From NCBI GenBank assembly GCA_003194525.1, contig NBIV01000128.1:1-64000 (forward strand): a stretch of 64,000 bases of DNA. Reading direction: 5' to 3'. The translations under genes and the position numbers were made by a program. The stretch is from Gracilariopsis chorda. Its lineage: Eukaryota > Rhodophyta > Florideophyceae > Gracilariales > Gracilariaceae. Position 1 is the first letter of the stretch, and every line of letters starts with the position of its first letter. Below the pieces are notes generated by a model, which was not told where the DNA came from, searched no databases, and saw only the letters and a program-made list of their open reading frames with translations. This document shows positions 1 to 10,448 of this stretch, piece by piece.

Positions 1-14
1 CGCTCGGCGGCAAC

Positions 15-3000
15 GTTACCCCAACTTGGGCATTAACCAGCGTGGCTGGGGCTGCAGTTCCCGTTTGACGGTGGTATCGCACGATCTGCGACCGTGGGAG
101 GTGTTCAATTGGCTCCCACGTATCCCCACTGGGGTCGTACCCGTACCAGCGGACGCGGTATTGTAGAATACCATCCTGGTCCCAGGTGTGTCCGACAAGT
201 CGGTCTACTACGAACTCTCGTTCGTAGACCTGCCGGCCGTGCCGGGTGGTGGTTGTACTCCCTTGCGAGGGTTGTCCGCGGTGCGGTATAATGTCCCTTA
301 GCAGGGTGTTCGGCGATAACTCCGACGTTGCCGTGCGCTGTCCTAGTGGCCGCTGCTCATGCGGGAAAATATCCCTCAAGAGGGTATGTGGTGTCACGGT
401 TTTCCCCGGCAGTCATTCCCCATTGGGGTGTCGTTGTTCCCGTCTTCACGGTAGGCCAGGCGAACCGCCAACCGGCGGGGGACTTGAACTCTGCATTCGC
501 GGTTGAACTCACGAACCGCGAGTTTGCGGGAAGATGACCGCTCCTGCGGAATCGGCGTTTCCACGATCCCCTGGGGGGTCCCGTGCGACACGGTGGTTGG
601 ATGGCAAACCGCCTCCCTGCCAGGCGCACGAGCGCTCTGCACCGTACGTTCCGGCGGCGCCGTGGTGTCCCCGGCTACTGGGGGGTTGCCTAAGGCTAAC
701 TCCGGTACACCGGTATTTTGGTCAAAATTCCCCTTTGGGGGGTGCCGGGCAGGTGCCGATGACACCCTTTTCAGGGGCCTGGCCGCTAAGTGCGGTGCAC
801 CGTCTCCATGAGGAGGAGCAGCGTCCGGTACGACCGGTTTCGAGCGTGCGATGGCGCGCGTTTTTTCCCGAGTTCCTCGGTTCTTCGCCGCAGCGTTGCG
901 GTAGTTGGCGCAAATTATTCCCCGGAACGGGGGCTTCGATTCCGTCTGCGACGGGGAGCGTTTCCGAGCGCTGCGCGCCAGGGCCTGAAGCTTTGGATGC
1001 GGCTTGGCTACCCTTTTCCCCGATAGGGGTGTGGGTATTTCCCAGCGGCGCTGGTGTATCTGGGCGCCTCTTCTCCGCGGGGCGCGGGTCTGAGCGACCT
1101 GATTGAACCGCTTCCGCGGGGACTTCCGCCAATGGCGGCTTTGAGGCATATCCCTGCTCAGGGGATTGAGGGCGATTGTCGCCGTACTCCCGTATCGAGG
1201 ATCCTTCCCTGACAGGGGTGTGCGGTAGCTGCGTTTCAGCTTCCCGTGTAACACGGTGTATTTGCCGCCTTTGCGGGACCTGCGCGTCTGGTTCCTGTTG
1301 CACAGCGCTGCCCGAGGACGGGGGATTAGTGTCGCGTGAGATACTCCGTGCTCCACGGTCAGTTGTCCGTATGGTACGGCGTGTTTCCCGTTGCGACGGC
1401 GATCTCATTCCTCGAAAACGAGTGTTCTCCTCCCCCTCCTGAGACGGAGCGGCGGGATAAGGGATAACATGCCCCGCCTGGCGGGTGTAGATTCGCGCCA
1501 TAGGGGCGGGCACAGAGAGGCCCGAATTACCCGGCTGAGCCGGTGAGTCCGACAGGGTCGGTAGGTCTGAGAGTCCCCGGGAGGGGTGTGGTAGCACGGT
1601 AGGCCGTCTCACCACCGATGTATCGGATGCAGAGCCATATTCCAGCGTAGGGTCTAGCGTAGCTGGTGCAGCCTCAGTCGAGGGTGGCGGAGCTAGCACG
1701 ATGCGATCGCGAGATAACCGCTCATGCGCGTCACCCATTTCCACAACCACTGTGTCCGTCGTGACGGAGATAACCTTGAAAGGACCATCCGCCACAGGCG
1801 AGAGCTTATGGTGCTTCTCCCTTTCAGGGTTGTAGTACTCCTTGCGGACGAATACGAAGTCCCCGGAGTTGATCTGTTCCGGTTTGCCTCCTCGCAAGCG
1901 AGCATCGAAATTCCGTTTGTAGACGGCTTGGGCGTGGTCCATCGCCTTCCGCGCTGCGGGTACCAGCTTGGTCAGCCATGCTTTCCACTTCTGGCGGTAA
2001 TCCTTCACAGAAGGGAACGCGTCCAACGTAGGTTGGGATTCCAACGCCATTGGCGGGGGTGTCCGTGAAAGGACCAACTCGAAAGGGGATATTCCGGTAG
2101 TCCGGTGTACCTGCGTATTGTACGCAAAGGTCACGGCATCCGTGTAGATATCCCAAGTCTTGGGGTGGTCAGCCGTGTAAGCACGGAGAGCTGCGAGCAT
2201 TGTCCGGTTGAAACGCTCGACCTGCCCATTAGACTGGGGATGATACGTGGTCGTGAAGAGATTCTTCACGTCCAGTATCCGACAGACGTCCTGGAAAAAT
2301 CGCGATGCGAACTGTTTCCCGTTGTCGGAAAGTAGCTCCAAAGGAGGTCCGTAGGCAAACACCCAATGCCGCACAAAGGCGTGAGCGACCGTGTAGGCGG
2401 TAATCCTCTTTAGAGGGACTGTCCGAACTAATTTCGAGAACCTGTCCGTAATAACGAGTAGGAACTTGTTGCCTCTTCTGGTAGAGAGCAATGGTCCGAG
2501 AATGTCAATTGCGACAAACTCGAGCGGCGCCCTGGCGGGGAATAGCTTCATCCGTTTGGAGTGCTTCCGGAGTTTGACCCGGTTCTTCGCGCATTGCGTG
2601 CAAAACCGCACCGTAGCGTAGCAATCAACCGCCATGGCGGGCCAGTAGAAATCCCTGCGAAGGGTTAGATAAAGCTTCCTCCCACCGGAGTGTCCCCCGA
2701 GTTTCGGGTAATGCGAAAGGTGCAATATCCGCTTCTGTAGCGTGTGCGGTACCACAACTTGTGGGGTAGCCTCGACGGTCCTCACGAGGTAACCAATGTC
2801 GTTCACCCCGAAGGGGAGGTTCTCTCCGCCGTTGAGGCGTGCACGTATCCTTGTACAGAAGGGGTCCCCGAATTGTTCTCGGATCATTTCCTCGGTCTCA
2901 ACCGGTACATAATTTCCCGGTATGGGTTTCTCAGAATCATCTCGCGATGCGAGTAGGTAGTCGAAGTCAGCATCTTCGTCCCAGTTTTCTGGCCTAGCCT

Positions 3001-5632
3001 CGACGGCATGTTCCGGATCATCCGGGTCTATAGCCATGAAGCATGGGACTTCATCATCCTCCGTTGGGAGTGCTTCCCCACTTGTGGGTAACCGCGATAA
3101 AGCGTCGGCCTGAGTGTTCTGCGCACCCTTTTTATAAATGACTTGAAAGTCATATTCCGCGAGGCGGAGTCTCCAGTGCATGAGGCGTCCCGACGGGTCG
3201 GAGATATTCATCAACCACCTCAATGAGGAATGATCCGTGTACACGGTGAAGTGAATTCCCATAAGGTAGGGGCGCAGAGTGGTCATCGCCCATACGACGG
3301 CGAGGCACTCTTTCTCCGATACGGAGTAGTTCCGCTCATGGACATTGAGCGAGCGCGACCAATAACCAATTGGGAGTCGTTCCCCCTCGGGGGTGGTTTG
3401 AAAAAGAGCACACCCGACTTGGTAGTCGCTCGAGTCCGTATCTACGGAGTATGGCAACCCAAGTTTTGGGAGATGTAGGATTGGTGCTGATGTGACAGCC
3501 TCCTTCAAGGAGTTAAAGGCTTCCGATTGCTCGGGCGTAAATGTTCCCAGTTTTGGGGGGTTCCCCTTTCGCAACAACGCGTTCAGGGGCGCTGCAGTAT
3601 CCGAAAAGTTCGGGATAAACCGTCGATAGACGTTGACCAGCCCCAGAAAGGAGCGCAGTTCCGTTTGAGTACGGGGTTCTTTCGCCTCAACGAGGGATTT
3701 GACTCGAGCTTTCTCGATCGCTAACCGTCCAGGACGGATAATGTGACCCAGATACTTCACAGTATCTGTGAAAAACTCGCATTTCCTCAACTTGAGGGTA
3801 ATTCCCGCATCGCGGAGTACGGTCAGCACGTCTCGGACGTGAGTGAGATGGTCGTCCAACGAGTTGGAGAAGATGATAATATCATCAAGGTAGACCAGAC
3901 AACTCCGCCACTTAAAGCGGTTGAGTAGAATATCTACTGCACGCTGAAAGGTGGCGGGGGCGTTGGTTAACCCAAATGGCATCCGCTTGAAGCGGTACGT
4001 TCCTGCATGGCAGGTGAATGCGGTTTTGTCGCGATCCTCCTGTCTGACAGGTACTTGCCAATATCCCCAATTGGCATCAAGGGCCGTGAACACGGTGGCG
4101 TCTCCAAGGGAGTCAATGCACTCGTCCATACGAGGGATGGGGTACGTGTCCCTAACAGTCACGGCATTGAGCCGGCGGTAGTCGACACAGAACCTCCAGG
4201 TTCCGTCAGCCTTTAAAGCCAGTACAACTGGGGATGCCCAGGGCGATTGAGCGGGCTCAATCACACCTGCGCGGAGCATCTTGTCCACCTGGGACTGCTC
4301 CTCTTCCCGAGCTTTCGGACCTGCCCTGTAAGGGGGTTGTGCAACCGGTCGCGCACCGGGGATTAAATCGATCCGGTGTTCCGTTGCATCAATCTCGCCA
4401 AGCGAGCCATCCCACATTGTGGTGAATTCCCGTAACATAGTACGGAGTTTGTTGCGGTGCGACTCTGGCACGTGGCTGAAGTCCAGCGCTTCAAGTGCTT
4501 TTTCCGGATCAATCCGGTCATTGCTCGATGGAGCATTGTCCTGTGGAACAGGTGTGGTTCGCAATTCCGAGTTACTCGGTATGTTCGACGCTGAAGTAGC
4601 GGTTTCCTCCCCCTCCTTAGACTTGACGTCTTCGGACGGCGGGGTGAACTCCTCAGAAGAGGTGGTAACTCCGAGTACATCGGCGGCTGTCATCTTTGTT
4701 GGCAGCATTCCCATAGGATGGGGGGTTACACTCCCAATTACTTGGTGTTTGACCAGATACTGGGGGTGTTTGCCAAGGTTGGCAACCAATATCCGGAAAG
4801 GGACATCCGGGGAAATGGAGACAATTCCATTAGCCAGCGCCAGCTGGGATTTCTCGTACAACGAGCTGAGGGGTTGTATAACCCGAAGACCGTGTTGACG
4901 GGAATTTACCTGTACCCAGACTTGGGACTCAGCCGGTATAGAAACCGAGGCAGCGACGCGGAGCTTGGTGGACTCGCGGGACGCGGGCGGTGGTTCCTGC
5001 GCAGCATGGAGCGGAACTTGTTTCCGAGAGGACCGCTTTAGCGGGCGGCGAACAATCGGAACCGACGATCCGTCGTCAAGTTCTACACGCCTGAGGCGGG
5101 GCCTGATTGCGTCGACAAATCTGTCGCAGTAATCACATCCCAGTATGACTGGTGCTGCCAGTGAACGGCAAACGATGAAGTCCAACTTCACCACAGAGGT
5201 ACCAAGTCTCACGACGAGGTCCACCGTGCCCACCGTTTGTAACGGGTTGTTATTCGCATCCGAAATGTCGGGGACCGCGTCAGAGCGGATACGCGACCGC
5301 ACAAGCGGGGGTAACAATGATTCCACGACAAAGTTGGGGCCTGCACCTGTATCCAGGACGGTGAGAAACCTCACCATAAACTGGGGGTCAAGGCCAAGGT
5401 CGGCATAGACCTTATAATTGCGCTTGGCCAAGACCAAGACTCTACCGGGAATCCGGGGATTTTTACTCCGTATCCACGGGCGACGCAACACACCGAGGTG
5501 CGCAGAGTCCGCGTCAACGGTGTCTTTCCTCGAGAGGACTTTCACCGGGGAGCGAGGCGAGGACGCCTCGGGCGCCAACAGCCTCGTTTTTGAGGACGCC
5601 TCTCCCAAAGGGGAGACTCCCTCAGTTAGTTT
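15..5632 (-). pseudogene. pol: Pol polyprotein with chromodomain, copy A (two frameshifts in the tail)
   Basis: Continuous from the frameshift site to 722. It contains an aspartic protease (DTGAG near 5353), RT (YLDDIIIFS near 3893-3870), RNase H (VDTDSSDYQVG), an integrase HHCC zinc finger (HLSHY...CTQCAKN, about 2720-2580), the DDE core (AIDILGP, LLSDNGKQF, then the Glu near QSNGQVERFNRT), and a GPY/F-like module (KLSPVADGPFKVISV). A long low-complexity linker follows. A one-base insertion in an A-run near 865-870 shifts the frame; reading continues in the neighbouring frame to about 405, where a one-base deletion restores it. The chromodomain follows at about 230-70 (YEREFVVDRLVGHTW...VRWYGYDPSGDTWEP). 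The ancestral product was therefore one long PR-RT-RH-IN-chromodomain protein. Only the tail is damaged in this copy. Confidence 0.88.
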
Positions 5633-5635
5633 TCC
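5601..5635 (-). promoter_or_regulatory. Predicted -1 ribosomal frameshift signal between gag and pol
   Basis: Pol lies in the -1 frame relative to gag. At the last gag codons the minus strand reads G GAA AAC followed by the TAA stop. Slipping back one base gives AAA CTA ACT GAG..., which stays open into pol. Twelve bases downstream of the heptamer is a perfect stem TCTCCC-CTTT-GGGAGA (5616-5601). The P-site slip is non-canonical because GAA to GGA mismatches at the second position, so efficiency is uncertain. There is no ATG at the head of the pol frame, which favours frameshifting over re-initiation. Confidence 0.65.
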
Positions 5636-7800
5636 GCCTTCGGCGGTGGGTTGGTTTCCTCGACAACGAGTGCTTCATCCCGTTGACGGGGGTTTCTATC
5701 CGCATAAGCGGGGGTTGCAACGGATGGTTGCGTGATCTCCCGAATCGGGGTGTATGAAGCTTGCCGCGCACGCGGGGTCTGTGGTAGGGCGTGAGAAAAG
5801 TCCGTTTTAGCACGGAGGTAGGAAGCCGTCGGGACGGAACGTTTCTCCTCTGGAGTGAGGGCCTCATAATTTGCCACCACCTTGGCCATATCCTTCAGTG
5901 AACAAATACACTGAGGAGAGGTATGGCCATGGGCATAGCACAGGTGGCAAATGAGAGCCAGCACCGCGACACGCGGATTATTATTCCGAGTATCGGAGAA
6001 GCGAACCGCAGGGCGGGTGTCAGTCCATCCAGGCCGTTGATAACGGGATTGACCGTTTGAAAACGGGAGTCGTTGGGGTTGAACCCGACTGTTACCACCG
6101 TATAGAACGGGATCTTCTGTTCCCGTATCATGGGTCATCTCCGTCGTTGACGGTAACTCACTGGTGGGTATCGACACACCATCCCCCTGCGCTAAATGCA
6201 CGGTATCAAATCCCTGTCCAGGGTTCCCATCCGCGGTGAGCGGGAGAGAGGAAGCTTCGCTTTCCAGCAACAACGCCTTGGCGGATTTAGACCGATTGTT
6301 CGGAGTTCTTGCACGAAGTGCATCCCCTTCCGCTCGAGCGTGTTGGACCAGCTCGAGGTAGGTGATCCTTCGCTTGTCCTCCCGATAACGGGTAACTAAA
6401 CTCCGGATTGCCGGGTCAAGACCATCAATGAACATGGTACTGCGCTCCCCAGCGGGGTATACGTTACCACATCTGTGGAAAGCCTTGTTAAGGCGCACCG
6501 AGTAATCGGTCTCGGTCTCTCCAGCACGCTGGCGTGTATCTCGCAAAGCGAGGATAGCCTGCTGAATAGCGGTGTTGGTGGCGTAGGAGCGCAGAAGATA
6601 CTGCACAGCCTCCGGCCAGCAAGTAACTCCTCCCTCGGAGGCGCGAGAAGATCCTCGGACAGAGGTGTATTGGTCCTCGGCCACTCCCCGTAAGAAATAC
6701 GGTAAAGCCAAATAGGCTTGTCCCTCATTCATACCGAGGATATCGGCCTCCGCTACAAAGCGGGATAGGAAATCCAGTACTAAGACTGGGTCCTCTCCAG
6801 TAAAATACTGGTTGCGGAGCGAGAGCTGCATTCGCTTAATGCATTCTCGCACCTTTCCCGTACCACGGGGCGTACGTCCAAGTGACGAATCTTCAAGCCG
6901 GTAGTACCGGTATGATAAAAGCTTCCGGTAATTCGGGTTTGTCGGTTTCAATTCCCGGAGACCGGGGTGTCTTCTCCCCTTCTGGCGGGTTCGGACCACA
7001 CCTTCAGTGGCCGATGACCGCTTCGAGCGGGAGGAGTAGCCTCGCTTCTCGTCCTCCGAGTCGGAGTCCGAGGAGCTCGAGCTAACCGAATGGTTTCGGG
7101 GTGAATCCGACGATGTCGAAGAATCGGAGTCCGAATATTTTCGGTGATGTTTCCGTCGGTGACGGCGTTTCTTCTTCCCAGCAAGCTGGTCGTTGTGCGA
7201 TGCCTCGTTTACCGGATCACCCGGGGATGGTTTGTCCATGAGGACGAACTGCTCCAGCGTCTCCAGGCGGGCACCAATCCGATCAAATCGGGCTTCAACT
7301 CCTTCGATGAAGGCGGCGGGTTGTCCCAAACTCTCCAACACGGAGTTGACGTCAGACCGTAAAATACGGAGCTCCTCGGCGACCTCCTTTACGGGGGTTG
7401 CCGAGACCACCTCTTGGAGGGATTTTAGTTCCCCTACAAGGGTGTCGTGGGCGGTCCACAGAGCGCGGACCTGGGATTCCAGGGAAGTCCCCTGGGGGGT
7501 GTTATCGCCCGTTCCACGGGGGCTTGAAGCCGCGACAGCGGGAGCAGGCCAGGGTGCCTGGGGCACTGCGGCAACAGCCGGAGTCGATGCTGCATTCCCC
7601 TGCGGGGGTGATAACGAGGGCAAAAGGAGGTTCCGGGGTTCCCGGTCGGGGGTATCATTCCGCGATGAAGCGGCGCCAGCACGGCTGGAACTTGTCCGTA
7701 TAGGGATACGGGGTACGAACCGAACTTCGGAAGTGTCCGCGTTGTCGCGGGAGCGACTACGCGTAACCACTGGCTCCGCGTCGGAGGGATTTCTCGACAT
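5626..7800 (-). CDS. gag: Gag polyprotein, copy A
   Basis: Intact 724-residue ORF starting at ATG 7800, 85 bases inside the PBS. It holds a basic, serine-rich N-terminus, a region with coiled-coil character (about residues 105-205), a Ser/Asp/Glu-rich basic patch (about 215-265), the retrotransposon capsid domain (about 290-480, containing ...YFTGEDP..., ...CWPEAVQYLLRSY... and ...RLNKAFHRCGNVYP...), and one CCHC zinc knuckle of the CX2CX4HX4C type (CHLCYAHGHTSPQC, near residue 615). It forms the virus-like particle and packages element RNA. It ends with TAA immediately after a slippery heptamer. The same domains occur in copies B and C. Confidence 0.92.
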   Translation of the reverse strand: MSRNPSDAEPVVTRSRSRDNADTSEVRFVPRIPIRTSSSRAGAASSRNDTPDREPRNLLLPSLSPPQGNAASTPAVAAVPQAPWPAPAVAASSPRGTGDNTPQGTSLESQVRALWTAHDTLVGELKSLQEVVSATPVKEVAEELRILRSDVNSVLESLGQPAAFIEGVEARFDRIGARLETLEQFVLMDKPSPGDPVNEASHNDQLAGKKKRRHRRKHHRKYSDSDSSTSSDSPRNHSVSSSSSDSDSEDEKRGYSSRSKRSSATEGVVRTRQKGRRHPGLRELKPTNPNYRKLLSYRYYRLEDSSLGRTPRGTGKVRECIKRMQLSLRNQYFTGEDPVLVLDFLSRFVAEADILGMNEGQAYLALPYFLRGVAEDQYTSVRGSSRASEGGVTCWPEAVQYLLRSYATNTAIQQAILALRDTRQRAGETETDYSVRLNKAFHRCGNVYPAGERSTMFIDGLDPAIRSLVTRYREDKRRITYLELVQHARAEGDALRARTPNNRSKSAKALLLESEASSLPLTADGNPGQGFDTVHLAQGDGVSIPTSELPSTTEMTHDTGTEDPVLYGGNSRVQPQRLPFSNGQSRYQRPGWTDTRPAVRFSDTRNNNPRVAVLALICHLCYAHGHTSPQCICSLKDMAKVVANYEALTPEEKRSVPTASYLRAKTDFSHALPQTPRARQASYTPIREITQPSVATPAYADRNPRQRDEALVVEETNPPPKAEN

Positions 7801-7884
7801 GAGAAAATACCGTTACGACGGGAAACGATCACGGAACTTCCGGTGAATGAAAACAAACCTCGTAAGAGGGAAAGCAAAAACCGA

Positions 7885-7902
7885 TTCTAGGTCGGGAGAC
7901 CA
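7885..7902 (-). other. Primer-binding site, copy A
   Basis: Three bases inside the 5' LTR end, the minus strand reads TGGTCTCCCGACCTAGAA, complementary to a tRNA 3' end terminating CGGGAGACCA. The implied acceptor stem has C1-G72 with discriminator A73, as in eukaryotic tRNA-Tyr; yeast tRNA-Tyr ends the same way. The tRNA identity is inference; the PBS position is well supported and repeats in copies B and C. Confidence 0.8.
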
Positions 7903-7905
7903 CTT

Positions 7906-8712
7906 TGTGGTGCAATGCCCCAAAGGGGAAAAACACCGAAAGACGTCCGGGATCTTCCTCTCACGAGGTGAACCCAGTTGGGTAGAGCCCTCCCAGAGGT
8001 GTCACGGCGAAGCCGGTTTGTAAGACCAGGGACACCTGTCGCGACTCGCGCAGGGAGGTGAAGGCGAAGAATCGGTATCCGCGTGAGCGGGGTGTGATCC
8101 TCAGTAGAGGTATGTTTCCACGTAAGTGGGGGTGTGTGAGCGGATGCGCACACGAGGGCCGCGGATAGCGGGAGGTGCTACCCTAAAAAGGGGAAAGAGG
8201 AAGGACGAGTGGGTCGCGAGAGCGACGAGTAGATACGGCAATGCCGGTGGACAGGACTCCCTATACAGGGCGAAACACCAATATGACTGGAACAATTAGT
8301 ACTCCCAATGATGGGTCTCCTTTAGATGTGCAAGGGGGGTGAACTTCCGTACGCTACGGTGCTTCCCTCCAAGGAGGAGTTGAGAACACGCGGAGGCGGT
8401 CAAGCTCAGAGCCAATTCCCCAGGTTGGGGTCCCTTGTTGGGGAAGGTTTACTGGTGCGACGGCAGTGCGCCGTCGCACTAAGTACTAGCTTCCCAGAAA
8501 TGGGTGTGAAAATAATAAATAAAATTAACTAAAATACTCCACATTCCGTGGCAACATCCACTACTGTGGCCAACCGCCAATTGACCCAAAACCGTGTCCC
8601 ACGTGTCCATACCCACCGTAGTGGGGCGTAGTTCATATACACACTACACAACCGATAATATCGGGAAAACAATCAAGTACCAAGAATCCCTCCCTGAGGG
8701 CGTTGCACTTCA
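7906..8712 (-). repeat. 5' LTR of gypsy copy A (807 bp)
   Basis: Boundaries come from comparison with the 3' LTR of copy B (52939-53765): similarity begins at TGTGGTGCAAT and ends at CACTTCA, giving TG...CA ends on the element strand. Flanking sequence differs on both sides: PBS on the inner side, hAT coding sequence on the outer side. It is 20 bp shorter than the copy B LTR because of an indel near 8195. It contains many short inverted repeats, the largest at 8455-8479. Confidence 0.9.
8455..8479. repeat. 10-bp-arm hairpin in the LTR
   Basis: Perfect inverted repeat GTGCGACGGC / GCCGTCGCAC with a 5-base loop, the longest of many inverted repeats in the LTR. It is identical in the copy B 3' LTR (53508-53532). 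The solo LTR at 38305 keeps it with one wobble and one mismatch among its nine outer pairs. It lies just downstream of a T/A-rich stretch on the element strand, so it may affect transcript start, end or folding; function unknown. Confidence 0.8.
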
Positions 8713-9865
8713 TAACTTTTTGTAGTATACCACTTATCCACTTCACACTACCCAGATCCTGCATAAGTAGATTTGCCACATGAGTCTGGTCTTGACAGGA
8801 CAACAGATGATTGTGCTTGTCGATTAATAACTGCTTGGCCTTCACGCAACAGCTTGTGTTGTCGCTCACGACAGCACAAATGTTCACCATAGACCCAAAC
8901 GAACCCATGAACCCTTCAAGTGCAGAGGCATAGAACTGAGCTCCGCACTTTTGTGAACCAGTGTAAATGGAACGCAAGAAAAAAGTCTTGCGTACACGCT
9001 CCACCCCAGTGATCGAAAGCAAAACATTAACCACGCTTTCATTGGAAATATCAGTCCATCCATCAACCAAAAGCGTGCCGTAACTGCTGTTGAACGCAGA
9101 AGTTATGGAGCACTTCACTCTATTAAGCATAGAGTCCTAGTAGGCAGACAAATTCCTCTCTGACATCTTGTACGCCGTTGGAAGTTGCTCCGACAACTCT
9201 GGATTCAGAAGTTTAGCGATCTGGAAGAAAAGATCCTTCCCGGGACGGCGTGAAAGCGTGGAAAAAGGAAGCATGTTGTTGATAACAAACCGTGTTACCA
9301 GCTCATTTAATGTTGTCCGTTTTCGATATGATTCTTCGCTTTCCACCCTCACATTCACTGGCAGAGTAGCATCAGAACCGAAATCCAGTGTGCCGTAATT
9401 GGAATCGTTTCGTTGGATAGTATTACTAGGTTGAATGTTTTCACGGCTAAGATACAAAGATGATGAGCGCGGCTTTGTAGGAGTGATTTGCGTTCCAAAA
9501 AGTTGCGAATGTCCTCTTCTGCGTTTGCGGTCATGCTTGAGTAATGTATTTTCCTGTAGAAGTCTCGTTTTAACGTCTTTTGGGACTTGAGGACACCAGA
9601 GAAGGTGATGGCCAAGTTGAGTAGCATTGTCTACTTTCGCATACGATTGCCATTCGCAGCTCACGCAAGTTGTGAATAAAGGCGGTGAGTCGGTTGAAGT
9701 TTCATGCAAAGAATTCGGGTCTTTTGGAATACGAGTGTCTCTGCGACGTTCGAACCATTCGGACAGATACCATTTTCTCTTTTTGCCTCCACTAGAGGTC
9801 GTTTCGTTTTGGTTGCTGTGTGCTAATGCCGTAACCGAGACATCATTAAAATTAGAACCTTCCAT
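8713..9865 (-). pseudogene. hAT transposase, N-terminal part, cut by gypsy copy A
   Basis: From ATG 9865 the protein has a basic N-terminus with a possible degenerate BED-like Cys/His region (CVSCEWQSYA...HHLLWCPQ). It then runs into the DUF659 region typical of hAT transposases (NNMLPFSTLSRRPGKDLFFQIAKLL, then SSYGTLLVDGWTDISNESVVNVLL and VVSDNTSCCVKAKQLL). An in-frame TAG at 9137-9139 interrupts it. At 8712 the reading frame passes straight into the gypsy LTR and stops at 8633, adding about 26 LTR-encoded residues. The catalytic C-terminal half lies beyond copy A and outside the window, so it is broken twice. Confidence 0.85.
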
Positions 9866-10296
9866 GTTGATCCTGTTTCGAACAAGAGGAGAGGAAAACT
9901 CGCACTTGTTGTGTAGAAAGAAAGGAGCTAGAGTTTGTGAAAGGTAGTCTCTCGCAAGCGCGGAGAGGGAACCAGGAAGTGGTGCGCAGAACGAGATTAT
10001 AACATGGACTATGGCGGATTAGGTCTAAGTGCTGGAGAGTCAAGACTGCAGAATACAGTTTGCAGAAAGATGACTTTGCTGTGCTCACATGATATCATTT
10101 TGTATTCGACAAACGAGATGGGTATTCATTAACTTGTCATCCAAATTTTCGAACATCTAAATGTTCTGCACATATGTGTCATATGTTTTCAATGTGGACA
10201 GGTAGCAGAAAATTGCCGTCAAGCGTTGAAAAGTTGCCTTCAAGAAGATTCCTGGACTAGTAGTGGTTTTGGTTATCACAATCTCTTAGGCCCTTT
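9866..10296. other. No gene seen
   Basis: Sequence upstream of the hAT transposase ORF, probably its leader and 5' end. No convincing terminal inverted repeat matching the other hAT element of the window was found. Confidence 0.4.
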
Positions 10297-10448
10297 CTAC
10301 ATATGGACATGGACAAAAATCTATCTTGTATTGTCCACAATTTGGGCTCTATCAGATTTGTTTTTAATTCTTCGGTTTGTAAACATGAATTATTTTTAAT
10401 TCTGTTCCTGGTGCAGTGCCAAAAACGCATGTCCATGTCCATATGTAG
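10297..10448. repeat. Small fold-back / MITE-like element
   Basis: Identical 19-bp arms, CTACATATGGACATGGACA at 10297-10315 and its reverse complement at 10430-10448, enclose 114 bp of A/T-rich DNA. Outside the arms TTT and AAA continue the symmetry after a 3-base interruption. The size and structure fit a short non-autonomous DNA transposon; no clear target duplication was recognised. Confidence 0.6.

Larger units (their letters stand above)
1..8712 (-). mobile_element. Ty3/gypsy chromovirus, copy A (3' part outside window)
   Basis: LTR retrotransposon read on the minus strand: 5' LTR (7906-8712), primer-binding site, gag, pol with chromodomain, then the window edge. Base 1 aligns with about base 55788 of copy B, so the antisense ORF3 and the 3' LTR lie outside the window. 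Gag, protease, RT and the 3' tail are nearly identical to copy B. The integrase segment (about 1600-2960) is clearly more diverged. The element sits inside a hAT transposase gene whose coding sequence resumes at 8713. Two frameshifts in the pol tail mean this copy is probably no longer autonomous. Confidence 0.93.

Noticed and set aside
394-1356. Long minus-strand frame as a separate gene of copy A
   Set aside because: It aligns with the continuation of copy B pol, so its lower part is the pol tail after a one-base insertion and its upper part is a shadow frame.
7193-7846. 217-codon plus-strand frame antisense to gag (also 62843-63496) as another antisense gene
   Set aside because: It mirrors a conserved coding region and is open mostly because of gag composition. 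Copy C shows no matching frame that I could find, unlike ORF3.
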